Assembly: GCA_038209555.1 (NCBI GenBank)
Contig: JBBQXP010000024.1
Coordinates: 1 to 33,571 of the forward strand
Origin: DASQGA01 sp038209555
GTDB lineage: Bacteria > Actinomycetota > Thermoleophilia > Gaiellales > Gaiellaceae
DNA length: 33,571 nt
Direction: 5' to 3'
The translations under genes and the position numbers were made by a program. Positions 12,798-22,385 of this stretch are shown piece by piece. Position 1 is the first letter of the stretch. Each line of letters opens with the position of its first letter. The notes below the pieces were generated by a model that searched no databases, was not told the origin of the DNA, and saw only the letters and a program-made list of their open reading frames with translations.

Positions 12798-14216
12798 GTG
12801 GCCCCACTAATCGACACCCTGAGGCTGACCGCGGAGGACGTGTCCGGACTTCTCGAGCGCAAGGAAGTCTCCGGCGAGGAGATCTCCGCCGCCTACTGCG
12901 GCGCGATCGACGAGCGCGACGGAGAGCTCCACGCCTTCCTCCACGTCGTCGGCGAGAGCGGGGCAGGCGTCCCGATTGCACACAAGGACGTCATCACGAC
13001 GAAGGGAATCCCGACCACTGCCGGCTCGAAGATCCTGGAGGGCTACATCCCTGTCTTCGACTCGACCGTCGCCTCGCGCTGCAAGGAGGCCGGCCTGCCT
13101 ATCGTGGGCAAGACCAACATGGACGAGTTCGCGATGGGCTCGTCCACCGAGAACTCGGCCTATGGGCCCACCCGGAATCCCTGGGACCACGAGCGGGTGC
13201 CCGGCGGTTCTTCCGGCGGCTCCGCCGCAGCCGTCGCGGGCGGGCTCGCGCCCTGGGCGCTCGGCTCGGACACCGGCGGGTCCATCAAGCAGCCCGCCTC
13301 GCTCTGCGGCCTCGTCGGCTTGCGCCCCACGTACGGGACAGTCTCCCGGTACGGGATCGTTGCCTTCGCCTCGAGCCTCGACCAGGTCGGTCCGCTCACG
13401 AAGACCGTGCGCGACAACGCGCGCCTCTACGAGATCATCGCCGGCCGGGATCCGTGCGACTCGACCACCGTCGAGTTGCCCGAGCCTGTCCGGGTCCCAG
13501 TAGAGGAGGATCTCCGGGGCCTGCGGATCGGCATCCCCCGCGAGCTGAACGATGTCGAGGGCATCGAGCCGGGAGTCAAGGACGCCGTCGACCGGGCGAT
13601 CGAGCTCGCCGAGGAGCTCGGCGCCGAGGTGGGGGAGACCCGCCTCCCGCGGTCGGTCGAGTACGGGCTCGCCTGCTATTACCTCGTCGCCCCCGCCGAG
13701 GCCAGTTCGAACCTGGCCCGCTACGACGGCGTCCGCTTCGGCTACCGCGCCGACGTGAAACACGGCGGCCTCACCGAGCTCTACGAGCACACCCGCTGGG
13801 AAGGATTCGGCGCCGAGGCCAAGAGGCGCATCATGCTCGGCACCTACGCGCTCTCGGCCGGGTACCACGAGGCCTACTACGGTCAGGCCCAGAAGGTCCG
13901 AACGGTGATCGGCCGCGAGTTCGAAGCGGCCTTCGAGGACTTCGACGTCCTGCTCAGCCCAACCTCGCCGACGGTTGCCTTCCGGATCGGAGAGAAAGCC
14001 AAAAACCCGCTCGCCATGTACCTCTCGGACGTCCTTACGATTCCTCCGAACATGGCCGGGCTGCCGGGCCTCTCGGTCCCCTGCGGCCTCTCGGAGGGAC
14101 TCCCGGTTGGCCTCCAGCTGATCGGGCCACAGTTCTCGGAGAACACGCTCTTCCGCACTGGGCACGCGCTCGAGCGGGCACTCGACTTCGACTACGTGCC
14201 GGAGCGCCTGCGATGA
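12798..14216 (+). CDS. gatA: Asp/Glu-tRNA amidotransferase subunit A (amidase)
   Basis: 472 residues. GatA hydrolyses glutamine and passes ammonia to GatB. The amidase-signature triad is intact: K63 in PIAHKDVIT, cis-Ser138 in GGSSGGSAAA and nucleophile S162 in SDTGGSIKQPAS. Their spacing (24 and 99 residues) equals that in S. aureus GatA (K79, S154, S178). The segment before the lysine is therefore about 16 residues shorter: after AFLHVV the usual A-A-D-rich helix is reduced to GESGAG. Start GTG 12798 gives the family N-terminus LIDTLRLTAEDV; a longer in-frame reading upstream is not GatA-like. Its TGA overlaps the ATG of the next gene. Confidence 0.94.
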   Translation: MAPLIDTLRLTAEDVSGLLERKEVSGEEISAAYCGAIDERDGELHAFLHVVGESGAGVPIAHKDVITTKGIPTTAGSKILEGYIPVFDSTVASRCKEAGLPIVGKTNMDEFAMGSSTENSAYGPTRNPWDHERVPGGSSGGSAAAVAGGLAPWALGSDTGGSIKQPASLCGLVGLRPTYGTVSRYGIVAFASSLDQVGPLTKTVRDNARLYEIIAGRDPCDSTTVELPEPVRVPVEEDLRGLRIGIPRELNDVEGIEPGVKDAVDRAIELAEELGAEVGETRLPRSVEYGLACYYLVAPAEASSNLARYDGVRFGYRADVKHGGLTELYEHTRWEGFGAEAKRRIMLGTYALSAGYHEAYYGQAQKVRTVIGREFEAAFEDFDVLLSPTSPTVAFRIGEKAKNPLAMYLSDVLTIPPNMAGLPGLSVPCGLSEGLPVGLQLIGPQFSENTLFRTGHALERALDFDYVPERLR

Positions 14217-14629
14217 AGACGTTCGTCGATCCCGGCGCGGCCTTCGTCCCCGCGAGCACCGAGCGGCTCGGCTTCCTCGAAGAGGAGTACGGCTTCCGCC
14301 GCGAAGTCGTCGGCGACGGCACGGCGATCCTCTACACGGGCCGCGAGACCGCGGTCCGGGTCGAGCTCGAGCCGCGCGACGACCAGGTCTGCGTCTGGCT
14401 CGTCCGCCTGGTGGACGGAAGGCTGCCGCCCCTCTTCGCCTATGCACCCTCGCACTGGCTTCCGCTCGACGAGCTCGAGCCGTCGCTTCGCGTCGCCCGC
14501 CGCATGTTCGGCGAGGCCTTCACCGTCGCCGAGCTCGACCGGACCCTGTCCGTGGCCGCCCTGACGCTTCGCCGCCATGCGCACGTGCTCGCCGGCGACC
14601 ACGCTGCCTTGGAGGAGTACGCGCGATGA
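14213..14629 (+). CDS. Unidentified 138-aa protein inside the gatA-gatB junction
   Basis: 138 residues, overlapping gatA upstream (ATGA at 14213-14216) and gatB downstream (ATGA at 14626-14629), so it is almost certainly translated with them. The N-terminal half has a helix LGFLEEEYGFRRE and then alternating strands GDGTAILYTGRETAVRVELE and VCVWLVRLVDGRLP. The second half is helical: LDELEPSLRVARRMFG and a C-terminal helix ending HAALEEYAR. No signal peptide, membrane helix, Cys pair or nucleotide motif is seen. I do not recognise the family. Possible roles are an accessory of the amidotransferase or an unrelated passenger; only the tight linkage supports the first. Confidence 0.85.
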   Translation: MKTFVDPGAAFVPASTERLGFLEEEYGFRREVVGDGTAILYTGRETAVRVELEPRDDQVCVWLVRLVDGRLPPLFAYAPSHWLPLDELEPSLRVARRMFGEAFTVAELDRTLSVAALTLRRHAHVLAGDHAALEEYAR

Positions 14630-16026
14630 ACTGGGAAGCAGTAGTCGGGCTCGAGATCCATGTCCAGTTGAAGACGCGGACGAAGATGTTCTGCCGCTGC
14701 GAGAACGTCTGGGGCGAGGCAAAGAACACCCGTACCTGTCCCGTCTGCCTGGCGCACCCGGGGGCGCTCCCCGTCCCAAACGCCCAGGCGATCGAGTCGA
14801 CGGTGAAACTCGGCCTCGCCCTCGGATGCGAGATCGCGACACGCGCCCTCTTCCACCGCAAGCACTACTGGTATCCCGACCTGCCCAAGGGGTACCAGAT
14901 CTCCCAGTACGACGTGCCCCTCTGCTCGGGTGGGCGTTTCACCGTTCCCGGGCCGGACGGCGATCGCGAGATCGGGATCGTCCGCGCCCACCTCGAGGAG
15001 GACGCGGCCAAGAGCGAGCATCGCGGGGGCGCCGGCGGGCGCATCTCGGGCGCGACCGAGTCGTTGGTCGACTACAACCGGGGCGGGACACCGCTCGTCG
15101 AGATCGTCTCCGAGCCGGACATCCGCTCGCCCGAGGAGGCGCGCCGTTACCTTCAGCTCCTCCGGCAGACGGTCGTCGAGCTTGGAATCTCGGACGCCGA
15201 GATGGAGAAGGGCTCGCTCCGCTGCGACGCGAACGTCTCTGTCCGGGAGGTGGGTGAGACGGCCTTCCGGACGAAGACCGAGCTCAAGAACATCAACTCG
15301 TTCAAGTTCGTCGCCGACGGGATCGAGGCCGAGGTGGCACGACAGATCGGGCTCTACGAGTCCGGCGAGGAAGTCGTTCAGGAGACGCTCCACTTCGACC
15401 CGGCAAGCGGCTCGGTCTCGGCGCTCCGCTCCAAGGAGGAGGCGGACGACTACCGGTACTTTCCGGAACCCGACCTGGTCGCCGTCGAGCCGCCCGAGGA
15501 GATGATTGAGCGCCTGCGCGCCGCGCTTCCCGACGCCCCAAGCGTGCGCATCCGCAGGCTCGAGACCGAGGTCGGGTTCGATCTGGCCGAAGGACTGGTC
15601 ACCAGTGGCCGCGACGAGCTCTACATGCGGGTTCCGGGCGACCGCCGCGGCGTTGCGAACGTGCTCATGAACCAGCTCGTGGGAGCGGGAGTCGATCCGG
15701 CGGCGGTGAATGCCGAGGAACTGGGCAAACTGATTGAGGCCAGAGGGGGGATCCCGCGGGCAGCGTTCACGGAGGCTCTGTCCGCGAGCGCGGATCCCGG
15801 CTTCAAGGCTGACGCGTATCTGGCGGAGACGTCCATCTCCGACGAGTCCGAGCTCGACCCCGTGATCGAGAAAGTCCTGGCCGCCAACGGCCCCCAGGTC
15901 GAGCAGTACCTTTCCGGCAAGGACGGCTTGCTCGGCTACTTCGTCGGCCAGGTGATGAAGGAGACGCAGGGCAAGGCGAATGCGAAGGTCGTGAACGAGC
16001 GGGTGCGGGAGAAGCTCGCTCGGTAG
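14626..16026 (+). CDS. gatB: Asp/Glu-tRNA amidotransferase subunit B
   Basis: 466 residues. GatB binds the misacylated tRNA, activates Glu/Asp with ATP and amidates it. The N-terminal cradle has VGLEIHVQL, the Cys cluster FCRC followed by TCPVCLAHPGALPVPN, and KHYWYPDLPKGYQISQYD; the metal/ATP region includes SLVDYNRGGTPLVEIVSEPD and LRCDANVSV. The C-terminal YqeY-like tail domain ends with GYFVGQVMKETQGKANAKVVN. Start ATG 14626 overlaps the preceding stop; GGAGGAG at 14611-14617 is its Shine-Dalgarno. With GatA and GatC it makes Gln-tRNA(Gln) and/or Asn-tRNA(Asn). Confidence 0.96.
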   Translation: MNWEAVVGLEIHVQLKTRTKMFCRCENVWGEAKNTRTCPVCLAHPGALPVPNAQAIESTVKLGLALGCEIATRALFHRKHYWYPDLPKGYQISQYDVPLCSGGRFTVPGPDGDREIGIVRAHLEEDAAKSEHRGGAGGRISGATESLVDYNRGGTPLVEIVSEPDIRSPEEARRYLQLLRQTVVELGISDAEMEKGSLRCDANVSVREVGETAFRTKTELKNINSFKFVADGIEAEVARQIGLYESGEEVVQETLHFDPASGSVSALRSKEEADDYRYFPEPDLVAVEPPEEMIERLRAALPDAPSVRIRRLETEVGFDLAEGLVTSGRDELYMRVPGDRRGVANVLMNQLVGAGVDPAAVNAEELGKLIEARGGIPRAAFTEALSASADPGFKADAYLAETSISDESELDPVIEKVLAANGPQVEQYLSGKDGLLGYFVGQVMKETQGKANAKVVNERVREKLAR

Positions 16027-16029
16027 GGC

Positions 16030-16449
16030 TCAGGAGGCCCAGGGCCCCATACCGCCGACCCGCTCCGGGGTGATTCGGGTGACCACCCCGGGCGGCGGAT
16101 CGGGCATCGGCGGAAACTTCACGCCGGGCCCGACGTAAGTCTCCGCGAGTTTCTGCAGGAGCTCCGGGGCGCCGCCCTCGGTGATCCGGGCCTTCCCGTG
16201 GACGACGAGGTAGTGCTTCATCCCGATCGCATTCTCGCCCGGCGCCTCGACCGAGAGCGTCACTCGGGGGTCGCGCTCGATGTTCTTCACCTTCTGGAAG
16301 CGGCCGAGGTGCGCGCAGACGATCTCGTCGCCCTCGAGCCCGACCCAGACACAAGTCACTTGTGGGCTCCCATCCGGGTTCACGGTCACCAGGTGGGCGA
16401 GCGCGTCGGATTCGAGCACCTCGCGCGCGCTGTCAGGCAGAACCGGCAC
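16030..16449 (-). CDS. PPOX-class F420/FMN-dependent split-barrel oxidoreductase
   Basis: 139 residues, the size of PPOX-class flavin/deazaflavin proteins. The split beta-barrel is visible in ALAHLVTVNPDGSPQVTCVWVG, then FQKVKNIERDPRVTLSVE and YLVVHGKARITEGG. Proteins of this pattern in Actinobacteria are usually F420-dependent (Rv1155/Rv2074-like), reducing substrates such as biliverdin; cofactor preference cannot be read with certainty. Starts at GTG 16449. It converges on gatB with three bases between the stops. Confidence 0.85.
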   Translation of the reverse strand: MPVLPDSAREVLESDALAHLVTVNPDGSPQVTCVWVGLEGDEIVCAHLGRFQKVKNIERDPRVTLSVEAPGENAIGMKHYLVVHGKARITEGGAPELLQKLAETYVGPGVKFPPMPDPPPGVVTRITPERVGGMGPWAS

Positions 16450-16519
16450 CGCTTCGACGCTAGCGTGTTCCCGCCCGCAGGTCTAGCCTGCGCGCCATGG
16501 CCCAGAACCCACCCGAGGG

Positions 16520-16933
16520 ATGCCCAGGATCAGTCCGTATCTCTTGTACGAGGACGTGGCCGGCGCGCTCGACTTCCTCTCCCGCGCCTTCGGCTTCCGA
16601 GAGCGGCTGCGGGCCGCCGACCCGGAGGGCGCCGTGAACCACGCTGAGATGCGGCTCGATGACGGGGTGATCATGATGGGCCATCCCGGCCCGGGCTACG
16701 AGAGCCCGAAGCGAAGCGGCCGGCCCGGCGCTCAGGTGTACGTCTACGTGGACGACGTGGATGCGCATTTCGAGAGCGCGAAGGCAGCGGGCGCCACGAT
16801 TCTCTCCGAGCCGAACGACCCGGGGTACGGCGATCGCCGGTACGACGCCGAGGATCCCGAGGGAAACCGCTGGTCGTTCGCGCAGCATGTCCAGGACGTT
16901 CCGCCTGAGGAGTGGGGAGCGACCGCGGTCTGA
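16520..16933 (+). CDS. VOC-superfamily (glyoxalase/PhnB-like) protein
   Basis: 137 residues with two beta-alpha-beta-beta-beta repeats: repeat one from ISPYLLYEDVAGALDFLSRAFGF to HAEMRLDDGVIMMG, repeat two from AQVYVYVDDVDAHFESAKAAGA to GDRRYDAEDPEGNRWSF. Likely metal ligands are a His in the first repeat and a Glu/Asp in the last strand (DPEGN). Members include glyoxalases, dioxygenases and drug-binding proteins; the substrate is unknown. The ATG at 16520 is preceded by GAGG at short spacing. It is divergent from the PPOX gene. Confidence 0.82.
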   Translation: MPRISPYLLYEDVAGALDFLSRAFGFRERLRAADPEGAVNHAEMRLDDGVIMMGHPGPGYESPKRSGRPGAQVYVYVDDVDAHFESAKAAGATILSEPNDPGYGDRRYDAEDPEGNRWSFAQHVQDVPPEEWGATAV

Positions 16934-17183
16934 CTGCGCGGCAGATGAGATAAGCCGCCCGGGTCGAGCGCCGACTCTCGCGCTAGGGGTCGTGTACGCA
17001 GGCGAAAGTGCCGATAGCCGCATAAGACGCACGGAACCATCCGGGGGACGCCGGCGGCCCATAGTGCTGCTACGGTGGACGAACGGATGGCATCTGCCGT
17101 CTCGTGAGGTTTGACTTCTCGGTTCCTTCTCGGTTCGGGGTAGATCGGATCTCGACCCCGTAACAAGAGGAGTTGAATCAGAA
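16934..17183 (+). promoter_or_regulatory. 250-bp leader/promoter region of the DEAD-box helicase
   Basis: Contains a TTGACT hexamer at 17111-17116 that would fit a -35 box, though I see no well-spaced -10. A 10-base direct repeat, TTCTCGGTTC, occurs at 17116-17125 and 17127-17136 (11-base period). A hairpin follows: CGGGGT (17136-17141) with ACCCCG (17155-17160), and inside it AGATC/GATCT. The Shine-Dalgarno AAGAGGAG (17165-17172) is 11 bases from the ATG, longer than usual. Structured leaders are known for cold-induced RNA helicases, but regulation here is inference. Confidence 0.4.
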
Positions 17184-18377
17184 ATGCAAGAGTCTTTTCA
17201 CGAGCTTGGCGTGTCTGCGCGCACGGCTCAAGCGCTCGCGGAGCGCGATATCTACGCACCTTTCCCGATCCAGGCGCTCGTGCTCCCGGATCTGCTGGCT
17301 GGGCGCGACGTCCTCGCGAAGTCGCCGACCGGCTCGGGCAAGACGCTCGCCTTCGGAATCCCGATCGTCGAGCGACTCGAGGCCGACGCCAAGCGCCCGG
17401 CCGCCCTCGTTCTCGTCCCGACGCGTGAGCTTTGCTCGCAGGTCACCGAGGACATCGAGGTGATCGCCCGCTCGAAGAACCTGAAGGTGGCGGCCGTCTA
17501 CGGTGGCGTTCCGCTGCATGCGCAGTCCAAGCGCGCACAGTCGGCGCACGTCCTCGTGGCCACGCCCGGGCGGCTGAACGACCTGCTCGAGAGGCGCGCG
17601 GTGTCTCTCGAGGGTGTTCGGATCCTCGTCCTGGACGAGGCCGACCGCATGCTCGACATGGGCTTCCAGCCGCAGGTCGACCGGATCGTCGCCAGGCTTC
17701 CACGGAAACGGCAGACAATGTTCTTCTCCGCGACGCTCGACGGCAAGGTCGGCGAGCTGGCGCGGATGTATACCAACGACGCGGCCCGCTTCGAGGCGGA
17801 GTTCGCCACTGTGGGGAACAAGGGCGAGGTCACGCACCGCTTCATCTCGGTCACGTCGGACACGAAGGTGCAGACGCTCGCCAAGCTCCTCGAGGAGGAG
17901 CGCGGGCTCGCACTCGTCTTCGTCCGCACCAAGCGCGGCGCCGACCGGCTCGTCCAGAAGCTGAAGGCACACAACGTGAGCGCGGTCGCGATGCACGGCG
18001 ACAAGACGCAGGGCCAGCGCGAGCGGGCGCTCAAGAGCTTCGAGACCGGCAAGGCGTCGACCCTGATCGCGACGGATGTCGCAGCACGCGGCCTCGACCT
18101 CGACGAGGTCAGCCACGTCATCAACTACGACCCGCCGGAAGAGCACACGGCGTATGTCCACCGTGTCGGCCGGACGGGCCGCGCCGGCCGTGACGGCATC
18201 GGGGTCACGCTCGTCCTCCCGGAGCAGCAGGCGGACGTGAGCCAGGTCGCCCGCATGGTCGGCCACACCGAGCAGTTCGTCAGGACGGGGATGAAGGTCG
18301 CGCCGCCGAGGCGCGTCTACACCTCGCGCCGCCGCGGCTCGAAATGGGGCCCCTCCCGGCCTCGCCGCAAGATCTAG
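17184..18377 (+). CDS. DEAD-box ATP-dependent RNA helicase
   Basis: 397 residues, two RecA-like domains with little extra tail. Motifs: Q motif around FPIQALVLP, I SPTGSGKT (47-54), Ia PTREL, Ib TPGRL, II DEAD (151-154), III SAT (182-184), IV LVFVRTK, V TDVAARGLD, VI HRVGRTGRAG. It unwinds short RNA duplexes in ribosome assembly or mRNA turnover. The C-terminus is a short basic tail (RRVYTSRRRGSKWGPSRPRR) likely to bind RNA, not the long RNA-binding domain of DeaD/CsdA. bipA starts eight bases after the stop; the two are very likely co-transcribed, and both have known roles in ribosome biogenesis at low temperature. Confidence 0.94.
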   Translation: MQESFHELGVSARTAQALAERDIYAPFPIQALVLPDLLAGRDVLAKSPTGSGKTLAFGIPIVERLEADAKRPAALVLVPTRELCSQVTEDIEVIARSKNLKVAAVYGGVPLHAQSKRAQSAHVLVATPGRLNDLLERRAVSLEGVRILVLDEADRMLDMGFQPQVDRIVARLPRKRQTMFFSATLDGKVGELARMYTNDAARFEAEFATVGNKGEVTHRFISVTSDTKVQTLAKLLEEERGLALVFVRTKRGADRLVQKLKAHNVSAVAMHGDKTQGQRERALKSFETGKASTLIATDVAARGLDLDEVSHVINYDPPEEHTAYVHRVGRTGRAGRDGIGVTLVLPEQQADVSQVARMVGHTEQFVRTGMKVAPPRRVYTSRRRGSKWGPSRPRRKI

Positions 18378-18385
18378 GGGCGGGA

Positions 18386-20248
<1,863 letters not shown>

Positions 20249-20270
20249 GCGCGAACGACCGCCGCGAGGT

Positions 20271-20729
20271 CTAGCGTCCGACCGCCACGATGTGCGCCTG
20301 CCAGTCGCCACCCGGCGCCTTGACCTTCACCCTGTCGCCGACCTTCCCGCCCAGCAAAGCGTCGCCGAGCGGCGAGTCGGGGGAGACGCCGCCCACGCTC
20401 GAGATCTCGAGATCGATCTTCTCGCCCTGCTCGTTCTCGATCTGCACCTTGGAGCCCACCGAGACCGTGTCCTCGCTCGCCCGCGTGGGCTCGTCGACCG
20501 TGACCGAGTTCTGGAGCCGTGCGCGCATGATCGTGATCCTGCGCTCCAGGAGTCCCTGCTCGTTCTTGGCAGCGTGGTACTCGAAGTTCTCCGAGAGGTC
20601 GCCAAAGCTTCGCGCAACCTTGATCGCCTGCACCATCTCCTCACGTCTGGGCCCCTCCAGCTCGGCGAGCTCCCGCTCGAGCTGTTCCCGCTGGGCCTGC
20701 GTCAGCTGCTCTTCCCGCTCGGAAGCCAC
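20271..20729 (-). CDS. greA: Transcription elongation factor GreA
   Basis: 152 residues. An N-terminal coiled coil (residues 5-75) has the GreA pattern AKVARSFGDLSENFEYHAAKNEQ, with the tip acidic residues (D44, E47) that enter the RNA polymerase channel, and a C-terminal FKBP-like domain (GSKVQIENEQG to SPLGDALLGGKVGD). It rescues backtracked polymerase by stimulating transcript cleavage. I start it at GTG 20729 (VASEREEQLTQAQREQ); no earlier codon gives GreA-like sequence, and there is no clear Shine-Dalgarno. It converges on bipA with 22 bp between. Confidence 0.92.
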   Translation of the reverse strand: MASEREEQLTQAQREQLERELAELEGPRREEMVQAIKVARSFGDLSENFEYHAAKNEQGLLERRITIMRARLQNSVTVDEPTRASEDTVSVGSKVQIENEQGEKIDLEISSVGGVSPDSPLGDALLGGKVGDRVKVKAPGGDWQAHIVAVGR

Positions 20730-20846
20730 CGAGAGAGGGTAGCCGCGCTCACCGTCATGCGATAGCAGAGGCGAGATGCGGTCGCGAAGCTTCGAACGCC
20801 GGGGGAATTCGCTCAGGTCCGCCGACGGAGAGCCGATAGTGGAAGC

Positions 20847-21734
20847 GTGCGCCGCCTCGGTCTCTTCCTCGCTCTCTGCATCCTGACGGTCGCGCTCGTC
20901 GCAGGCTGCGGCGGCGCAACCTCCTCCGACTCTGCGTCGGCCGAGCCTGCTTCGGCGGATGCGCCGAGCGGCGCGGATCTCGCGGCCGATGCCTTCGCGG
21001 CCGTTCAAGAGGCCGGCAGCGCCCACTTCGTGGTCGACATGACCCTGAAGGCGAGCGGTCCCGCGGCGGCGATGACAGGCGATGCGCCGGTGAGGCTCCA
21101 GCTGCAGGGCGACGCGAGCTCCGACGAGTTGGCGATGGACGCGAAGCTGGACTTCGCCGGGCAGTCCTTCGCCGCGGCCGTTTTGGCGAACCGACAGGAG
21201 CTCTTCATCCGCTTCCTGAACCGCTGGTACGGCGACCGCGATCTCAAACTTCCGGGGCAGAGCGAGAAGGAGCGCGACCGCATCGAGCAGGACTTCGGAA
21301 CGCCCGAGGGCCTTCGCGAGCGTTTCGACGACATCTTCACCGGAACCGTCCTGGCCGGGCCCGTCCTTGACGGCGTCCCAACCTGGGAGTTTCGCGGTGC
21401 GCTGAATGTCGACGGGATCCTCGCGCTCGCGGACGAGTACGGCGGCGATGCGATGGCGCCGAGCGAGCGCGCGAAATTCGAGTCACTCGCAGAGCTCGTG
21501 CACTTCCGGTTCACGGCCGGTCGCGACGACCACCTGCCGAGGAGCTACTCGATGGACGTCGACATCGGGGCAGGCGATCTCGACCGGCTCGGGCAATCTG
21601 ACTCGCTCGACTCGGTCGACGTGCACATCGCGGTCAGGCTCTCCGACTTCGGTAAGGACGTCTCCTACGAGCGGCCGGCCGAGTACGAGCCCCTCGAAAA
21701 GCTCTTCGAGAGCTTCTTCAGCGGCATCGGATAG
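20847..21734 (+). CDS. Secreted lipoprotein (LppX/LprG-like)
   Basis: 295 residues. A lipoprotein signal peptide is clear: MRR, hydrophobic core LGLFLALCILTVALV, lipobox VAGC with Cys21 as the lipidated residue, then a Ser/Ala/Asp-rich linker to about residue 43. The mature part (DAFAAVQEAGSAHFVVDMTLKA, LQLQGDASSDELAMDAKLDF, GVPTWEFRGALNV) has the half-barrel pattern of the LppX_LprAFG or related outer-face lipoprotein families, which bind lipids. Function is unproven. Start GTG 20847, 117 bp from the divergent greA. Its last 70 bases overlap the converging membrane-protein gene. Confidence 0.8.
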   Translation: MRRLGLFLALCILTVALVAGCGGATSSDSASAEPASADAPSGADLAADAFAAVQEAGSAHFVVDMTLKASGPAAAMTGDAPVRLQLQGDASSDELAMDAKLDFAGQSFAAAVLANRQELFIRFLNRWYGDRDLKLPGQSEKERDRIEQDFGTPEGLRERFDDIFTGTVLAGPVLDGVPTWEFRGALNVDGILALADEYGGDAMAPSERAKFESLAELVHFRFTAGRDDHLPRSYSMDVDIGAGDLDRLGQSDSLDSVDVHIAVRLSDFGKDVSYERPAEYEPLEKLFESFFSGIG

Positions 21735-22378
21735 CCGCTGCCGGTCACGAAGCCGGCGTAGAGGAGTACGGCCGCAACGGCGATGAACGCGGCGCTCTGG
21801 GCCTCCCCGAGCCCCGCGACCGTGCTCCCGACGGCTGCGACAACGATTCCCGCCAGGATGAAGCCGTTTCCGACTGGCCGCCGCCTGATCGTCCAGAGGG
21901 CTATCCCGGCCGCCGCCAGCGTCCCGAGCGAGTTTCCGACCACCGCCAGGAGCCGGGCGGGGAAGAACTCCAGGTGTTCCTGCGCGTCCGGGATCGTCGT
22001 GCCGCCCACGCCAGCGGTCAGCGGTGCTGCCAGTGCAACCCCGACGGCGAGACCTACGTACAGGAGGGCGAGCGGAGCCGCCCAGCGGCGACCGATCAGG
22101 AGGAGCGAGCCGGCTCCGAGCAGCGCAGCCGTCAGAAGGCCGCCGAAGAGGTAGTAGGCGCGGAAGACGGCCTCGCCCCAGCCGCCTGCCGCGCCCGCGG
22201 CGAGTGCGCCGGACGCGATCGAGTAAGCGATGAGCGAGGCTGCCCAGGCCGCGAGCTCTGGGCGGTGGGTTGCGCGGTAGCGGCCGACGAGGTCGCCGCC
22301 GAGCCGCAGCGCAAGCAGCGCGGCGCCGAACGCCAATAGGGCTTCCACGTCCAGATCGTACGCATGGGCTAACCTCAC
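21665..22378 (-). CDS. Polytopic membrane protein, about seven helices
   Basis: 237 residues from GTG 22378. Seven hydrophobic helices are visible, roughly at 10-28, 42-62, 70-92, 97-116, 136-158, 167-187 and 194-214, with short basic loops (GRYRATHRP, RRRPVGNGF). The N-terminus is outside or short; the C-terminal tail is LKKLSKSFSRGSYSAGRS. It resembles the seven-helix sensor or scaffold domains of Actinobacteria but has no attached kinase or cyclase domain. I do not recognise the family. The tail is encoded antisense to the end of the lipoprotein gene (70-bp overlap), and the start is 7 bp from the divergent aminotransferase gene. Confidence 0.72.
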   Translation of the reverse strand: MRLAHAYDLDVEALLAFGAALLALRLGGDLVGRYRATHRPELAAWAASLIAYSIASGALAAGAAGGWGEAVFRAYYLFGGLLTAALLGAGSLLLIGRRWAAPLALLYVGLAVGVALAAPLTAGVGGTTIPDAQEHLEFFPARLLAVVGNSLGTLAAAGIALWTIRRRPVGNGFILAGIVVAAVGSTVAGLGEAQSAAFIAVAAVLLYAGFVTGSGYPMPLKKLSKSFSRGSYSAGRS

Positions 22379-22385
22379 GTCCCGG

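Noticed and set aside
12785..14212. A long open frame overlapping gatA in another frame and running into the gene at 14213
   Set aside because: Arg/Ala/Gly-rich shadow of gatA; only the part from ATG 14213 reads as protein.
16990..17080. A c-di-GMP-type riboswitch before the helicase
   Set aside because: A loose resemblance (GACGC, CCGG blocks), but the conserved core and the paired stems are not present.
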